This document shows, one piece after another, positions 9,176 through 18,285 of a stretch of DNA of 18,285 nt. The stretch lies in contig JADGJL010000552.1 in the NCBI GenBank assembly GCA_027600665.1, forward strand, positions 1 through 18,285, in the 5' to 3' direction. The notes beneath the pieces are model-generated. The model was not told the DNA's origin. It was given only the letters and a program-made list of their open reading frames with translations, and did not search any database. Both the position numbers and the translations under genes were made by a program. The first letter of the stretch is position 1. Every line of letters starts with the position of its first letter. This stretch comes from Irineochytrium annulatum (taxonomy: Eukaryota > Chytridiomycota > Chytridiomycetes > Chytridiales > Chytridiaceae).

Positions 9176-10253
9176 TGTGTGCTGGAGCTTTCGTGATGGA
9201 GATGCAGTCGCCTTGTATGATTTTTCGGCAAAGCGATTTTTGATGTCGTCGTCGCCGGCGTTCACCTGGACCCGCCATGCAGGCTGCAAAGCGACTGATA
9301 CGTTCCGGGCGAGCTCGTATTCTGCTTTTCTTTATCCGCGGAATCCTTTTACGCTTTTTTGCTGTTTACATGGAGTTTGCATGGTGGTTGGATGGGCGAT
9401 GGCAAAACGCGTCGTTCCTCATTCAGATGGTGCTGCGCGAGCTTATTTCTGTTGTCGCGGCAATGGAATGAATCTCACCGAGTGGTCTTGCGGCTTAGAG
9501 ATTGTACGGGGCAGATAGATTTATCGACCTGCTCAGCTATGTTGCATGTATGCTGGATTTTTCTACTGGCAGGCTTATCTTCCAGAGCATATGCTGAACT
9601 GCAGGCGGCTAGTAGCGACCACAATCTGCTGAGTGAGGCGTCTTTGAGCCAAGGGCTCATTATTTTGATTCCTTTTCCTGTACTGCTTCGTTTCGCTTCT
9701 TTCCTCTTATTCTGACTTTCTCCCGTTTAAATTTGATGCTCCTTGCCAGTAGCTTGTCGTGCGATCTGGGCGGGAAGATTGGACCAACGTTGTGACATAT
9801 AGTGCTTATAATTTAAACGGAGACGAAGATTATCGACGGAAATAGCCTTTATATTTGTGTAAGATCAACCTATACATGCATTGATATTTTAATCTGCAAT
9901 GGTCGTCCACCGCTGCTTTGCTCGATCTGGTATTCCAAAATACAAACTGATTGTCACCCGGTGCACAATTTTTAAATATAACTTCGGTCAGTTAGACGGC
10001 ATTGGTACTCCGCAAATGAAGAAGAAACCACCCGTGCACAACAAAAGTAGAGGGTTTGCCGTCCAGCAATTGCAAATGACAACTAAGTGTTGACTGCTGC
10101 AACTATAGATTCTACAACTTAATTGAAACAAAGTAACGTCCTTCCAGCAGAAGAACAACGACATCGGTCGGCAAGCTGCGAGCCCTCGAGGCGGCTTGCT
10201 GTACGCGAACTTCCGCTGATCGACGTCGGAGATTTTGAAACCCTGGAAGAGAG
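9176..10253. other. Intergenic region upstream of GDI, no gene found
   Basis: About 1.1 kb with GDI promoter and leader sequence at its left end. The stretch 9700-10100 is AT-richer than the surrounding genes. Several small plus-strand frames exist (for example 9277-9471 and 9899-10093) but their translations show no domain, repeat or plausible composition. No RNA gene was recognised. Confidence 0.5.
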
Positions 10254-10407
10254 GAAGAGTCAGAGGGCGTGGGCGGAAGCGAGATGGGAAAGAGTGAAGC
10301 GGAGGGAGGCTATCCTCAACAAAAAATCGTCGTCATCGCAACTGTCAAGGTTGCTGCTGACTCATTAAATCAGTAGTTTACTCTCATCGGAAAACTCGTC
10401 CTCACAC
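10254..10407 (+). repeat. Dispersed repeat, copy A
   Basis: One of three copies in the window. The 79-nt core (10313-10391) starts TCCTCAAC and ends CTCATCGGA. It carries GCTGCTGACTCATTAAATCA, which includes TGACTCA, the Gcn4/AP-1-type bZIP site. The core differs from the inverted copy C at only three positions. A purine-rich arm with GTCAGAGGGCG precedes the core in copies A and C. Similarity between A and B continues beyond the core to a CACAC and then patchily to an AGCACGTACC shared about 50 nt further on. No terminal inverted repeats or clear target duplications were seen, so the class is unknown. Confidence 0.85.
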
Positions 10408-10522
10408 ATTAACTACAACTCGCTCCATGGAGAGTATAAGCACGTACCAGCCGTCTCTTCACGCAATGAGTCTCTTTTTCTCCACTTCCGTCCAGAATAC
10501 CGACTTCTCCTAAGCGAAGAAC

Positions 10523-10559
10523 GCATAAGCAATTATGCTACTATGCGACCACGTCGCAT
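10523..10559. repeat. Two adjacent perfect hairpins
   Basis: GCATAA/TTATGC with a 4-nt loop (10523-10538) is followed after four bases by ATGCGAC/GTCGCAT with a 3-nt loop (10543-10559), then a short T run. They lie between repeat copies A and B. They could be a DNA-binding site, a transcript end or a mobile-element end; nothing decides between these. Confidence 0.45.
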
Positions 10560-10590
10560 GTATTTTTGCCCTGTGCGGTGAGGCGGGAGA

Positions 10591-10740
10591 GTTAGAAAGC
10601 CGCGGGCGGTAAGTGAGATTGAGCAGGGAAACGGGGGAAGTGGGGTATCCTCAACAAAAGGTCGTCGTCACCGCAACTGTTAAGTTGCTGCTGACTCATT
10701 AAATCAGTAATTTACTCTCTTCGGATAACTCTTCCCACAC
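10591..10740 (+). repeat. Dispersed repeat, copy B
   Basis: Same orientation as copy A and 335 nt downstream of it. The 78-nt core (10648-10725) has the same start and end and keeps the CTGACTCATTAAATCAG segment unchanged, but has about seven differences from A plus one deleted base. Its arm has drifted more (GCCGCGGGCGG in place of TCAGAGGGCGTGGGCGG). It ends 356 nt before the VPS41 start, so it may lie in the VPS41 promoter. B is the oldest-looking of the three. Confidence 0.82.
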
Positions 10741-11095
10741 TACTGGCGTCGCACACCGTTGCTAAAGGAGCAGAGCACGTACCGATCGTTCGCCCTCGCG
10801 ATATGGTCTTTCCTTCGATTGCTTGAACCTAACCCCCGATTGCGTGGAAGAGGGTCTCCCTCCTGATGCACAACCACGCCCCTGCTCGCGATCGGAAACT
10901 CCCCGGCTGATTGCCACAGCCGCATTGCCGGACCCGTCGCGAGATGAGCGGGACAATGTGCGATGCTCGTCATAGAACCAGTTCTCGCAATACGCAGATA
11001 CTCGTCTGACGTCAACCGGGAATGCTGGGTGGTGTCGGTTATGGTGGACAGACCACATCGCGTTGTAAGAAGTGAACGAAAAAGACCACCTCGAC
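10741..11095 (+). promoter_or_regulatory. VPS41 upstream region
   Basis: This 355-nt stretch before the VPS41 ATG presumably holds the core promoter and leader. No TATA box is obvious. The frame is open back from the ATG to a GTG at 11072, but the first ATG in frame is at 11096. Confidence 0.4.
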
Positions 11096-14000
11096 ATGGA
11101 GCCATCATCACCTCCCGCCGCGGATGGCCCCGGTCTCCTGATCGAATCCTCCGATACCCCAGACGCCCCGTCCTTCTCTCCTCCTGTTGCGGTGGATCTT
11201 TCCATTCCCTCCGTCGATCTCCCCATCCCATCCGTCAACCCGACACCGATTGCCTTCCCACGCCCGCCCATGCACAAGCCCGCAGATCGCGACGGCGACG
11301 CGGGGGATGCGGACGCGGATGACGACCTCGTGGCGTCCAGCAAGCCCGGGGTCGCGCCGGATCTGCCCGAGGCTGCCAGATCGCAGCCACCGGGCGAAGG
11401 GTCGCTCGCGTTAAAGCACAAGAAGAGCGGGGACGGGATAAAAAAGAAGAAAGACGGGAAGGGCAACGGGGCGATTATTGCGGACGCGGAGCAGGTCGTG
11501 AGCCCAGGCGGAACGACCACGACCTCAGGAAACGATGACGAAGATGAAGATGAGGAGGACGAGAGCGAGGAGGAGGAGGACGAGGAGGACGAGGAAGAAG
11601 ACGAGAGCGAGGAGGAGGAGGCGGACGACGAGGAGCCGCAGCTGAAGTATCAGCGGCTGGCCGGGACGTTGGGTGAGACCCTAAAGAAAGACGCGGTCTC
11701 TTGCATGGCCGTTTGCGACCGATTTTTGGTAAATATGACTGTAACTTGCGCCTTTAACGTTAAATGGTTGCTAAGGCACTGGGTACACATTGGGGCATTG
11801 TCCACATTCTCGATTTGAACGGCAATGATGTGAAGCGGTTCGAGTGCCACTCCGCCACGATTAACGAGGTCAGCATTGATACCCAGGGAGAGTTTGTTGC
11901 GAGTGCTGGCGACGATGGTGAGTGACCCCTTACTCTTAAGCGCTTCAGGAAGCGTTACGTAGCCACAAATCTAATTCGCTTTATACAGGCAAGATCGTCA
12001 TCAACTCTCTTTACACGACAGAGTCGTGGCCACACAAGCACCGACGACCGATGAAGAGTATCGCGCTTGAGCCGGACTATTCCCGGAAGACGACGCGGCA
12101 GTTTGCGTGCGGTGGCACGGCCGAGGAGCTATTGCTTTGCGGGAAAGGGTGGTTCGCGAGCAGGGACGTGGTCCTTCATTCAGGGGAGGGACCTGTTTAC
12201 AGCGTCAAATGGAGAAAGGACTACATAGCGTGGGCGAATGAGGCGGTTGGTATCTTCTTTTGGATGTTAGAATGCATGTGGTGGAATGCGCAGGCGGATT
12301 AATAGGGCAACCGGTTCCGATGAGAGTAAACTACTGATTTAATGAGTCAGCAGCAACCATGACAGTTGCAATGACGACGATCTTTTGTTGAGGATAACCT
12401 CGCCCCCATTTCCCTCTCGCCGTCTCGCTTCCCGCCCGCGCCCTCTGACTTTCCCATTATCTTTCAGGGCGTGAAAGTCTACGACGTGGTCGCTCAGCAG
12501 AAGTTCGCCTACATCGACCGGCCCGAAGGATCACCGCGCGCCGACTTGTTCCGATGTAACCTTTGCTGGAAGGAGGATGACACCTTGCTGATTGGGTGGG
12601 CCGACAGCGTCAAGGTCGGCGTTGTGAAGGAGCGGAATAAGATGGATGTCGCTAGCGGGTTGTCAGGGAAATACGTGGAGATTGTGTGCCAGTACGTACT
12701 TCGCGTTTATAACTTTTGCAAGTTAACTAATTCTTTCTCTTTTTTTATTCAGATTCCGAACCGACTTCATTGTCTGCGGTATCGCTCCCTTCCAATCCAC
12801 CCTCGTCCTCCTCTCCTTCATGGCCGACCTGGATGAGCACCGCAACGTCGACAATCCTACTCCCGTATCCAGCACCGCTCAACTCTCATCCCCCCCCGAA
12901 ATCCACATCGTCGACATGCACGGCGAGCATGTTGCCAATGACGTCCTTAGCCTGTTCGGGTATGAGCACTACCGCGCTAACGACTATCGCCTGGAGTTCC
13001 TACCGAACGACACGCCGCTCGAGTCGACCTTTTACATCGTGAGCCCGAAGGACATCGTGGTCGCGAAGCCGAGGGACGTTGATGATCACATCGAGTGGCT
13101 TGTCGAGCGCGCGAGGTACGAAGAGGCGCTCGCGGCGGCCGAATCTTCGGCGGGCAGCCCGACGACCGTCGGCCGGTCTCGCTTGTCGGTTTCGGACGTC
13201 GTAGAGATCGGGATTAAGTACCTAAATAGTCTGATGGCGGAAGGGAAGTATGAGCAGAGCGCGAAGATGCTGGCCAAGATCCTGAGGGGGGACGCCAGAC
13301 TGTGGGAAGAGTGGATTTTCCAATTCTCGGAAGTGAACAAGCTCGCGGAGGTTGTGCCGCATATACCGACCAAGGAGCCCGTGCTTAGCTCGGCCGTGTA
13401 CGAAATGGTACTCGCCAATTTCCTGCGCGAGGATCTTGCTGGCTTCGTGAATCTGATCAACACCTGGCCACCGGAGATCTACACCGTTCACAACGTCGCC
13501 GAGGCCGTCGGTCTGCTCCTGGATCGTCGTCCGATGGACCCGTTGCTCCTCGAGGCCGGCCTCGAGCTCTATGCCCACGATAAGCGACACGACCGCTCCC
13601 TCCTCTGCGGCCTTCGCCTCGGCCGCCCCGACATCCTCCGCCTCGTGCGCTCCCATAACCTCTTCAAGACGCTCGAGGAGAACGTCCAGCTCGTGCTCCG
13701 GTACGACGAGCGGCGCATCCGGGAGGGCCTTGAGGTCGACATCTCGAACGCGTTCGGGTGGAGGGAGGGCGAGGTCGTCGTAGGCGATGTGGCAGAGACG
13801 CGGAGGATGGGGTGCGCCGAGGGTGTTGGCATCTTAGTCTCAAACACGGACCGTATACCCGTGTCGCATGTGGTCGATGCGCTGAGGAGGGACGAGAGGT
13901 TCTTGTTTGTGTACCTGGATGCTTTAATGAGGAGGGAGGGCGGGGCCGGGGCGGGCGAGGGGCTGGTCTATCACAACGAGATGGTGAGGTTGTTTGCTGA

Positions 14001-15440
14001 TTATGATCCGGGACGGCTGCTGGATTTTTTGAGGGTGAGCGCGGCGTATGATGTGGGGAAGGCGTATGTGCTCTGTGAGGAGCGGGATCTGGTTGGGGAG
14101 ATGGTATACCTGCTTGGAAAGATGGGTGATAACAGACGGGCGTTGGCGTTGGTTATTGAGAGGCTTGGGGACGTGAAGAGGGTGAGTGGGTTGTGTATTG
14201 GATGTGTGTAACATTCGTTGACGGTTATTATTGAAGGCAATCGAGTTTGCAAAGGAGCAGAACGATGAGGGCCTTTGGGAGGATTTGTTGAAGTATTCGA
14301 TGGATAAACCTCGTAAGTTTTATAGTGGCCGCCGCTGTGGGACGGTTATATTGATGGTCTTCTTTCATAGCATTCATCGTTGGCCTTCTGGAGAACCTCG
14401 GCTCTTACATTGATCCGATCAAGTTAATCCGACGTATTCCTAACGGACTTGCAATCCCTGGACTTCGCGACGCGCTTATTAAAGTTTTGACGGATTATGG
14501 CGTGCAGGTATGATATCAGCCTAAAGGGTGTTCGTGCGAAGGCTAACAGATATATGCAGATGTCTCTGAAGGAGGGTTGTCAGAGGATCTTGGTAAATGA
14601 CACGGTGGAGCTCCAGGAAAACATCTACCGGCAGCAGCGGAGAGGCATGCGGATAACAGGTACCGTGACGTTAACATTGTAAATAACTGAGGCTGACATA
14701 AAATACTTAGGTGGCATGATGTGCAATATCTGCGAATCCCAGACGGACGCCGAAGGTACGTTCACTCTTCGATCGTCGCTGATCCTAATGGGCGAACAGA
14801 AATGGACCAGTCTTTTGTCTTCTTCTTCTGCCGCCATACCTTCCACAAGACCTGCTTGGAAGAATCCGCCGCCTCAAAAGCACACGGAAACCTCGTCTCC
14901 TCATCTTCCTCCCTGACGAATCCATCCTCCCCGTCCACGACGACCGCCCCCCCCTCGCGTCACCAGTCCCACCACCTCGACACGGCTATCCGGGCCCTCT
15001 ATCGCTCCGGCGGCGGCGCGGCGCTGCCTGGCACGCTCTCTTTGCACGATGCCGGCGCCGGCGGCGACTTTGGCGTAAGTGGTGGCACAATGCGGGGTAT
15101 TGATTCGCTCGGGGTCGATCCGTTCCCGGACCTCACGGGCGGCGGGCCCGTCGGCGTTAAGAACGTGATGGACTGGTTCGAATGTGCTGGTCGCGGCGGA
15201 AGCGATGGAATGCGGGTGGAGGGGAGGGGATCGGGAGGTTGGATGTGCCCGATATGCAGGAGCGGGAAGGGGCCAGAGAAGGGGAAGGAGAAGGAGGTCG
15301 GGAGCTCGTTAGGGGTGTTGGGCGGTGAGGGGATGGGATCGGATGAAAAGTTGATTGGACCGACGATGGCGAGTGCGGCCATTGCCAGTGGGGTCAGCGG
15401 TCTGGGCGCTATGGGCGGGTTGCTGGTGGGTAGGTGGTGA
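11096..15440 (+). CDS. VPS41: Vacuolar protein sorting-associated protein 41 (HOPS subunit)
   Basis: Subunit of the HOPS tether that binds Rab7/Ypt7 and AP-3 vesicles for fusion at the vacuole or lysosome. Exons: 11096-11728, 11776-11917, 11989-12245, 12468-12691, 12753-14181, 14237-14312, 14371-14507, 14560-14659, 14711-14755 and 14800-15440. All phases agree and give 1227 residues. A disordered head and an acidic Asp/Glu/Ser tract (about residues 146-181) precede LKYQRL, where the beta-propeller begins with KKDAVSC, LGTHWGIVHILDLNG and DDGKIVINSLY. YIAWANEA then joins GVKVYD across intron 3. The Ala/Leu-rich helical clathrin-repeat region fills exon 5, with SLKEGCQRIL later. The C-terminal RING-H2 has CNIC, CRHTFHKTC and CPICR. 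The last two zinc ligands are separated from the rest by about 130 residues rich in Ser and Gly. Intron 3 (222 nt) is the longest and contains a repeat copy; its donor GTTGGT is weak but is the one that keeps the frame. Confidence 0.96.
12316..12455 (-). repeat. Dispersed repeat, copy C, inverted, inside VPS41 intron 3
   Basis: Reverse-oriented copy of the same element. Core 12316-12394, arm to about 12455. It lies wholly within intron 12246-12467 and accounts for roughly 140 of its 222 nt, ending about 12 nt before the acceptor. Together with copy A it forms an inverted pair bracketing the first 1.2 kb of VPS41. The core is near identical to A, suggesting recent spread or gene conversion. 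Confidence 0.88.
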
Positions 15441-16042
15441 GGATGTGTCTGCAGCCCAAAAGCCTTCCTTTCATTTTTCATTTTTTTTTTGTAGTAGCTG
15501 AATTACACAAGTAAATTAGAATGCCTTTGTGTGAGCACCACTAAAATGATAGCTGATGGGAGTGAAAAAAGATGAAGTTAGAACACATCAGCTTTCAGTA
15601 CGAAATCCGCAAACACTACGTTGTTCATTAAGTCACCACAGGAAGAAGCTACCTCATCCGTTTGTGCAAACTCAATAATCACTGAATTTCAAGTTACAGC
15701 GGATGTCTACTCTTCATTTGCATTGCATAAAGCACAGGCAGATTAGAACGAGTTTCTCTAGTTCTCCAATCTCCAACCACGATCACTTGTATAAAATGTA
15801 TTCTCTATTATTTATCTAGTTCGACGAACTAAGAGGCCAGCCGGCCAGCCGACCTGTCACACCATAACAATGAAAGAAGAGGGCAAAGAAACAACCACGG
15901 AATTGAAGCAGCTCACATAAAGAAAAGCAACATGGAGGTAAAATGGCAGATACGCCAAGCATTAGACCATTAAGAACGAGAAAGAGAATGAGAATAGGAA
16001 TCTCAGCAAGCTTCTGACGTCAACTAGCATGACAAGTGGTGT
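15441..16042. other. Intergenic between convergent VPS41 and halogenase genes
   Basis: This stretch holds the 3' flanks of the two converging genes. A T-rich run at 15470-15490 just past the VPS41 stop is likely part of its 3' UTR. The rest is AT-rich with no open frame of note and no recognised RNA. Confidence 0.5.
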
Positions 16043-16220
16043 CTATCGATTTCCTATCTAAATCGATCAAAAGATTAGAAGGAAAACATGTGTGGAGGGG
16101 ACACGAACAAAAACAAACAGGGAAACGAGACTATCGATTTACAATCCAAAATCGATTAAAAGATTCTTAGACGAACATGTGTGGAGGGGAAACGAACGAA
16201 AAACAAAGAAGGATACGCGA
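16043..16220. repeat. Tandem duplication of an ~88-nt unit with a conserved hairpin
   Basis: Unit 1 is 16043-16130 and unit 2 is 16131-16220. Both begin CTATCGATTT, continue with AATCGAT-AAAAGATT, and share ACATGTGTGGAGGGG and ACGAAC followed by an A-rich run. Each has an ATCGATTT/AAATCGAT inverted pair (16045-16067 and 16133-16156) with a 7- or 8-nt loop; the loops differ while the arms are identical. The array starts 47 nt beyond the halogenase stop, so it is probably in that gene's 3' UTR. Confidence 0.85.
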
Positions 16221-16266
16221 CAAGACGTCCAGCAACTATTCTATTTCCCGCCCGGGGCCGTCCTCC

Positions 16267-18285
16267 TCACACCGCGCAACCCTCTCCCTTGACTCCCCAT
16301 TTCGCCTCCATCGCCTCCCCCGCACTCCCACAAAGCACGCACTTCTTGCTCCAGAAATCCTGCGCGTGCTGGCAAACCCTACACCTTTTGCTCATAAACT
16401 CCCCCTCGAGCCTCTGCGTCTTCCCCGGCGCCGGCTTTAGGTCGTCGCCGTAGCACCGGAGGTGGCGCGAGTACTTTGTCCACTCGTGGAACTTGTCGAC
16501 AAGGAGGGCGCGGTACTTCTCGCAAATCGCGTCTACTGCCGCGGCAGTCTCGGGTGTGATGGGGACGTTAGACGGCCCGCAGATTAGGGGGAAGATCTGT
16601 TACGACAGCCGCGCACGTAAATGTTAGAAACTTCCGAAATATAGCAAGCATAAGCGACATAAAGAGGGGCATTTTACCTCCGCCGTCCAATCCTTGAAAG
16701 TCTGCTCATTGCTCCCGTTTGCCCAGTTCAGCTCCGCGTCCTGGAACTGCTCCACGTACCTCTTCAGAGCCCCGATGCCGTTCGCGTAGTAGATCGGGAA
16801 GCAGCTCATGAAGAATCTGGGATCACGGAACATGTTGTAAAGCAATAAATCCACGTTCCTCAGACCCGGTATCTGTCCTTGATTGACGAAGGCGTCGTAC
16901 TCCTCCCATACGGCGGTGTCCCCCGACTCGAGGTGTCGCTTTGTGAGCTTGGCGGCTTTCACGCCCATGGGCGTCGCGAGCATGTTGATGCCGGGGGAGA
17001 ACAAGGGGGATGTGAAACCGGCCGCGATGCCCATGGCGAACCAGCCGTCGCCGGAGACCTTTGGGACGCGATAGCTCATCGCGCGACGCGCCATGAACGT
17101 GCCCAGCGTCGCGCCGTAATACTTCTCCAGCAGCTCGTACCGCCCGCTCGTCCGCACGAGACGGTCAAGCACGGGGTGGTTCGCGATCACACCCCAGAAT
17201 CGCATCTCGTTCTTCGTGGCGACGTCGGCGTCGAGGAAGGAGGGGCAGGTGATGGTGGGGACGACGTCGGAGCGGATGCAAACGCCTACCGAGACGACGG
17301 GCTTGTAGGTGCAGGTAAATGTGGTGGAGAGCTCGTGGATGGGGGGGACGGCGTCGATGGGGACTTGGGATTCGTAGCAGTCGAGGAGGTGGTGGATCAT
17401 GTCCATTAGATTTGTGCGCGGGGTCTGTTCCCAGGAGAGGATGCGCCTGTATTGCGAAAATAATGTTTAGCATACGCCGTCGCAATTACAACGTCAGAGG
17501 CATAAACACTCACAGCCACCAAGACCAGCCCTCGGCGAAGCACACCATCTTGGCGCTCGAGTAGTCCCAGTTGTCCATCACCTCCGGGTAAGAGAGATCC
17601 TCGGCAAAGTAGGCCCAGTACGCGTCGAAATCAATGCCTTCAAACTTGACCGGCTGGACCATCGCCTGCTCTTCCGGCTCCAACCCATTGCTGATGATAC
17701 GCGCCAAGCCCGACGCGTCCGCCACGACACGGGCCGTGACGGTATGGTTCGCGGCGTCGGAGGCCGGCGGGACCGCGGGCGGTTCAACGACGGCGACGGC
17801 AACGGCAACGGCGGGCGCGGCCTTGGGCATGGAAGCCGTGGACATGGATCGCGTCATGGTGGTCGCCGGGATCGGGATGCGCTCCTCCGTGATGGGGGTG
17901 TTCGGTCGATCACCGCCACGCTTGCTGTTGTTATAGAACGCCATGAACCGCTCCACGAGCGTTCGCTTCCTCTCGCCGGTCTTGCGCGTCCCAGTCTCTG
18001 TCAACGCCATGGCCGCATGCGCCGCGAGGCCCTTCTTGAGCGTCGCCGTGTCGACGCTCGAGCGACGCCACGGGTTCGACGCGGCCGAGGGCTTGGCGGC
18101 GGGCGAGGGGGGCGGCGTGGACCCGACGAGCGTCTCGGCCGACGTGGAGGTCGTGCGGACGGACTCGAAGGAGTGAGCGGACGACATAAGTTTCGGCTGG
18201 CATGTCTCGGAGCGGGCCATGGCGACCGCGCGGTGTTGTTTCGGGGATGGAGGGGTGGTGGTGGAGGTGGAGGTGCGGGTGCAGG
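16267..18285 (-). CDS. Flavin-dependent halogenase-like protein, 5' partial
   Basis: An FAD-binding monooxygenase-type protein related to tryptophan halogenases, probably acting in secondary metabolism; the substrate is unknown. Exons: beyond 18285 to 17514, 17446-16678 and 16596-16267, with phases that fit. The frame is open to the window edge, and the N-terminal GxGxxG fold is not seen, so the ATG at 18220 is probably internal. After a Ser/Thr/Pro/Ala-rich stretch of about 150 residues comes VVADASGLARIISNGL, the halogenase V-x-DASG block. CFAEGWSWW is the W-x-W block, though the usual following Ile-Pro is replaced by Leu-Arg. GIAAGFTSPLFSPGIN is the FAD-contacting block, with Ile where Asp is usual. 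The C-terminus has CRVC and CVLC 12 residues apart, a likely zinc-binding pair. The second exon is rich in Trp, Tyr and Phe. It could instead be a non-halogenating oxidoreductase of the same superfamily. Confidence 0.75.

Noticed and set aside
8961..9518. 185-residue plus-strand frame over GDI intron 1 and its upstream flank
   Set aside because: Covers the GDI start on the opposite strand and has no domain or plausible composition.
10123..10368. 81-residue frame entering repeat copy A
   Set aside because: The protein-like stretch lies within the repeat arm and is not kept in copies B or C, so it is probably not coding.
10762..11520. 252-residue minus-strand open frame
   Set aside because: Antisense to the Ser/Pro-rich first exon of VPS41; it is Ser/Arg-rich with no domain, and the plus strand is clearly coding.
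13222..13656. 144-residue minus-strand frame in VPS41 exon 5
   Set aside because: A shadow of the strongly conserved VPS41 helical region on the plus strand.

Overview
The window is nuclear DNA of a fungus. Five genes contain many short GT-AG introns (about 43-120 nt, with a few longer ones), often with CTAAC/CTGAC-like branch sites. Coding DNA is GC-rich, and the proteins are typical fungal housekeeping and secondary-metabolism families. The phylum cannot be fixed from the sequence alone. No virus, phage, CRISPR array or tRNA gene was seen.

Layout, left to right. 1-1204: no gene resolved. 1205-2405 (+): decayed, intron-containing serine recombinase with two frame breaks and a lost catalytic serine. 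2636-4650 (-): secreted/vacuolar-type 5'-nucleotidase-family metallophosphoesterase (yeast YHR202W-like), with a frame break in a 7-base C run (C7) in exon 1, an unusual Arg at an expected metal-ligand His, and a short C-terminus. 5157-6783 (-): ribosomal protein uL30/RPL7 in five exons; its second intron carries a C/D box snoRNA whose guide matches the LSU rRNA segment targeted by the yeast snR39 family. 7102-9175 (-): Rab GDP-dissociation inhibitor in eight exons. 9176-11095: long intergenic region with two copies of a dispersed repeat. 11096-15440 (+): VPS41 (HOPS complex) in ten exons, with a third, inverted copy of the repeat inside intron 3. 16043-16220: tandem ~88-nt duplication with hairpins. 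16267 to beyond 18285 (-): flavin-dependent halogenase-like protein, 5' end outside the window.

Functional links. GDI and VPS41 both serve Rab-dependent membrane traffic: GDI recycles Rab proteins, and VPS41 is the Ypt7/Rab7 effector subunit of HOPS at the vacuole. They lie head to head across the 1.9-kb intergenic region. RPL7 and its intronic snoRNA join ribosomal protein and rRNA modification in one transcript, as in yeast. The other genes show no pathway link.

The most interesting items are the serine recombinase remnant with spliceosomal introns, the intronic snoRNA found by its guide sequence, the three-copy repeat that occupies most of a VPS41 intron, the large insertions in the VPS41 RING domain and in the halogenase, and the duplicated hairpin unit downstream of the halogenase.
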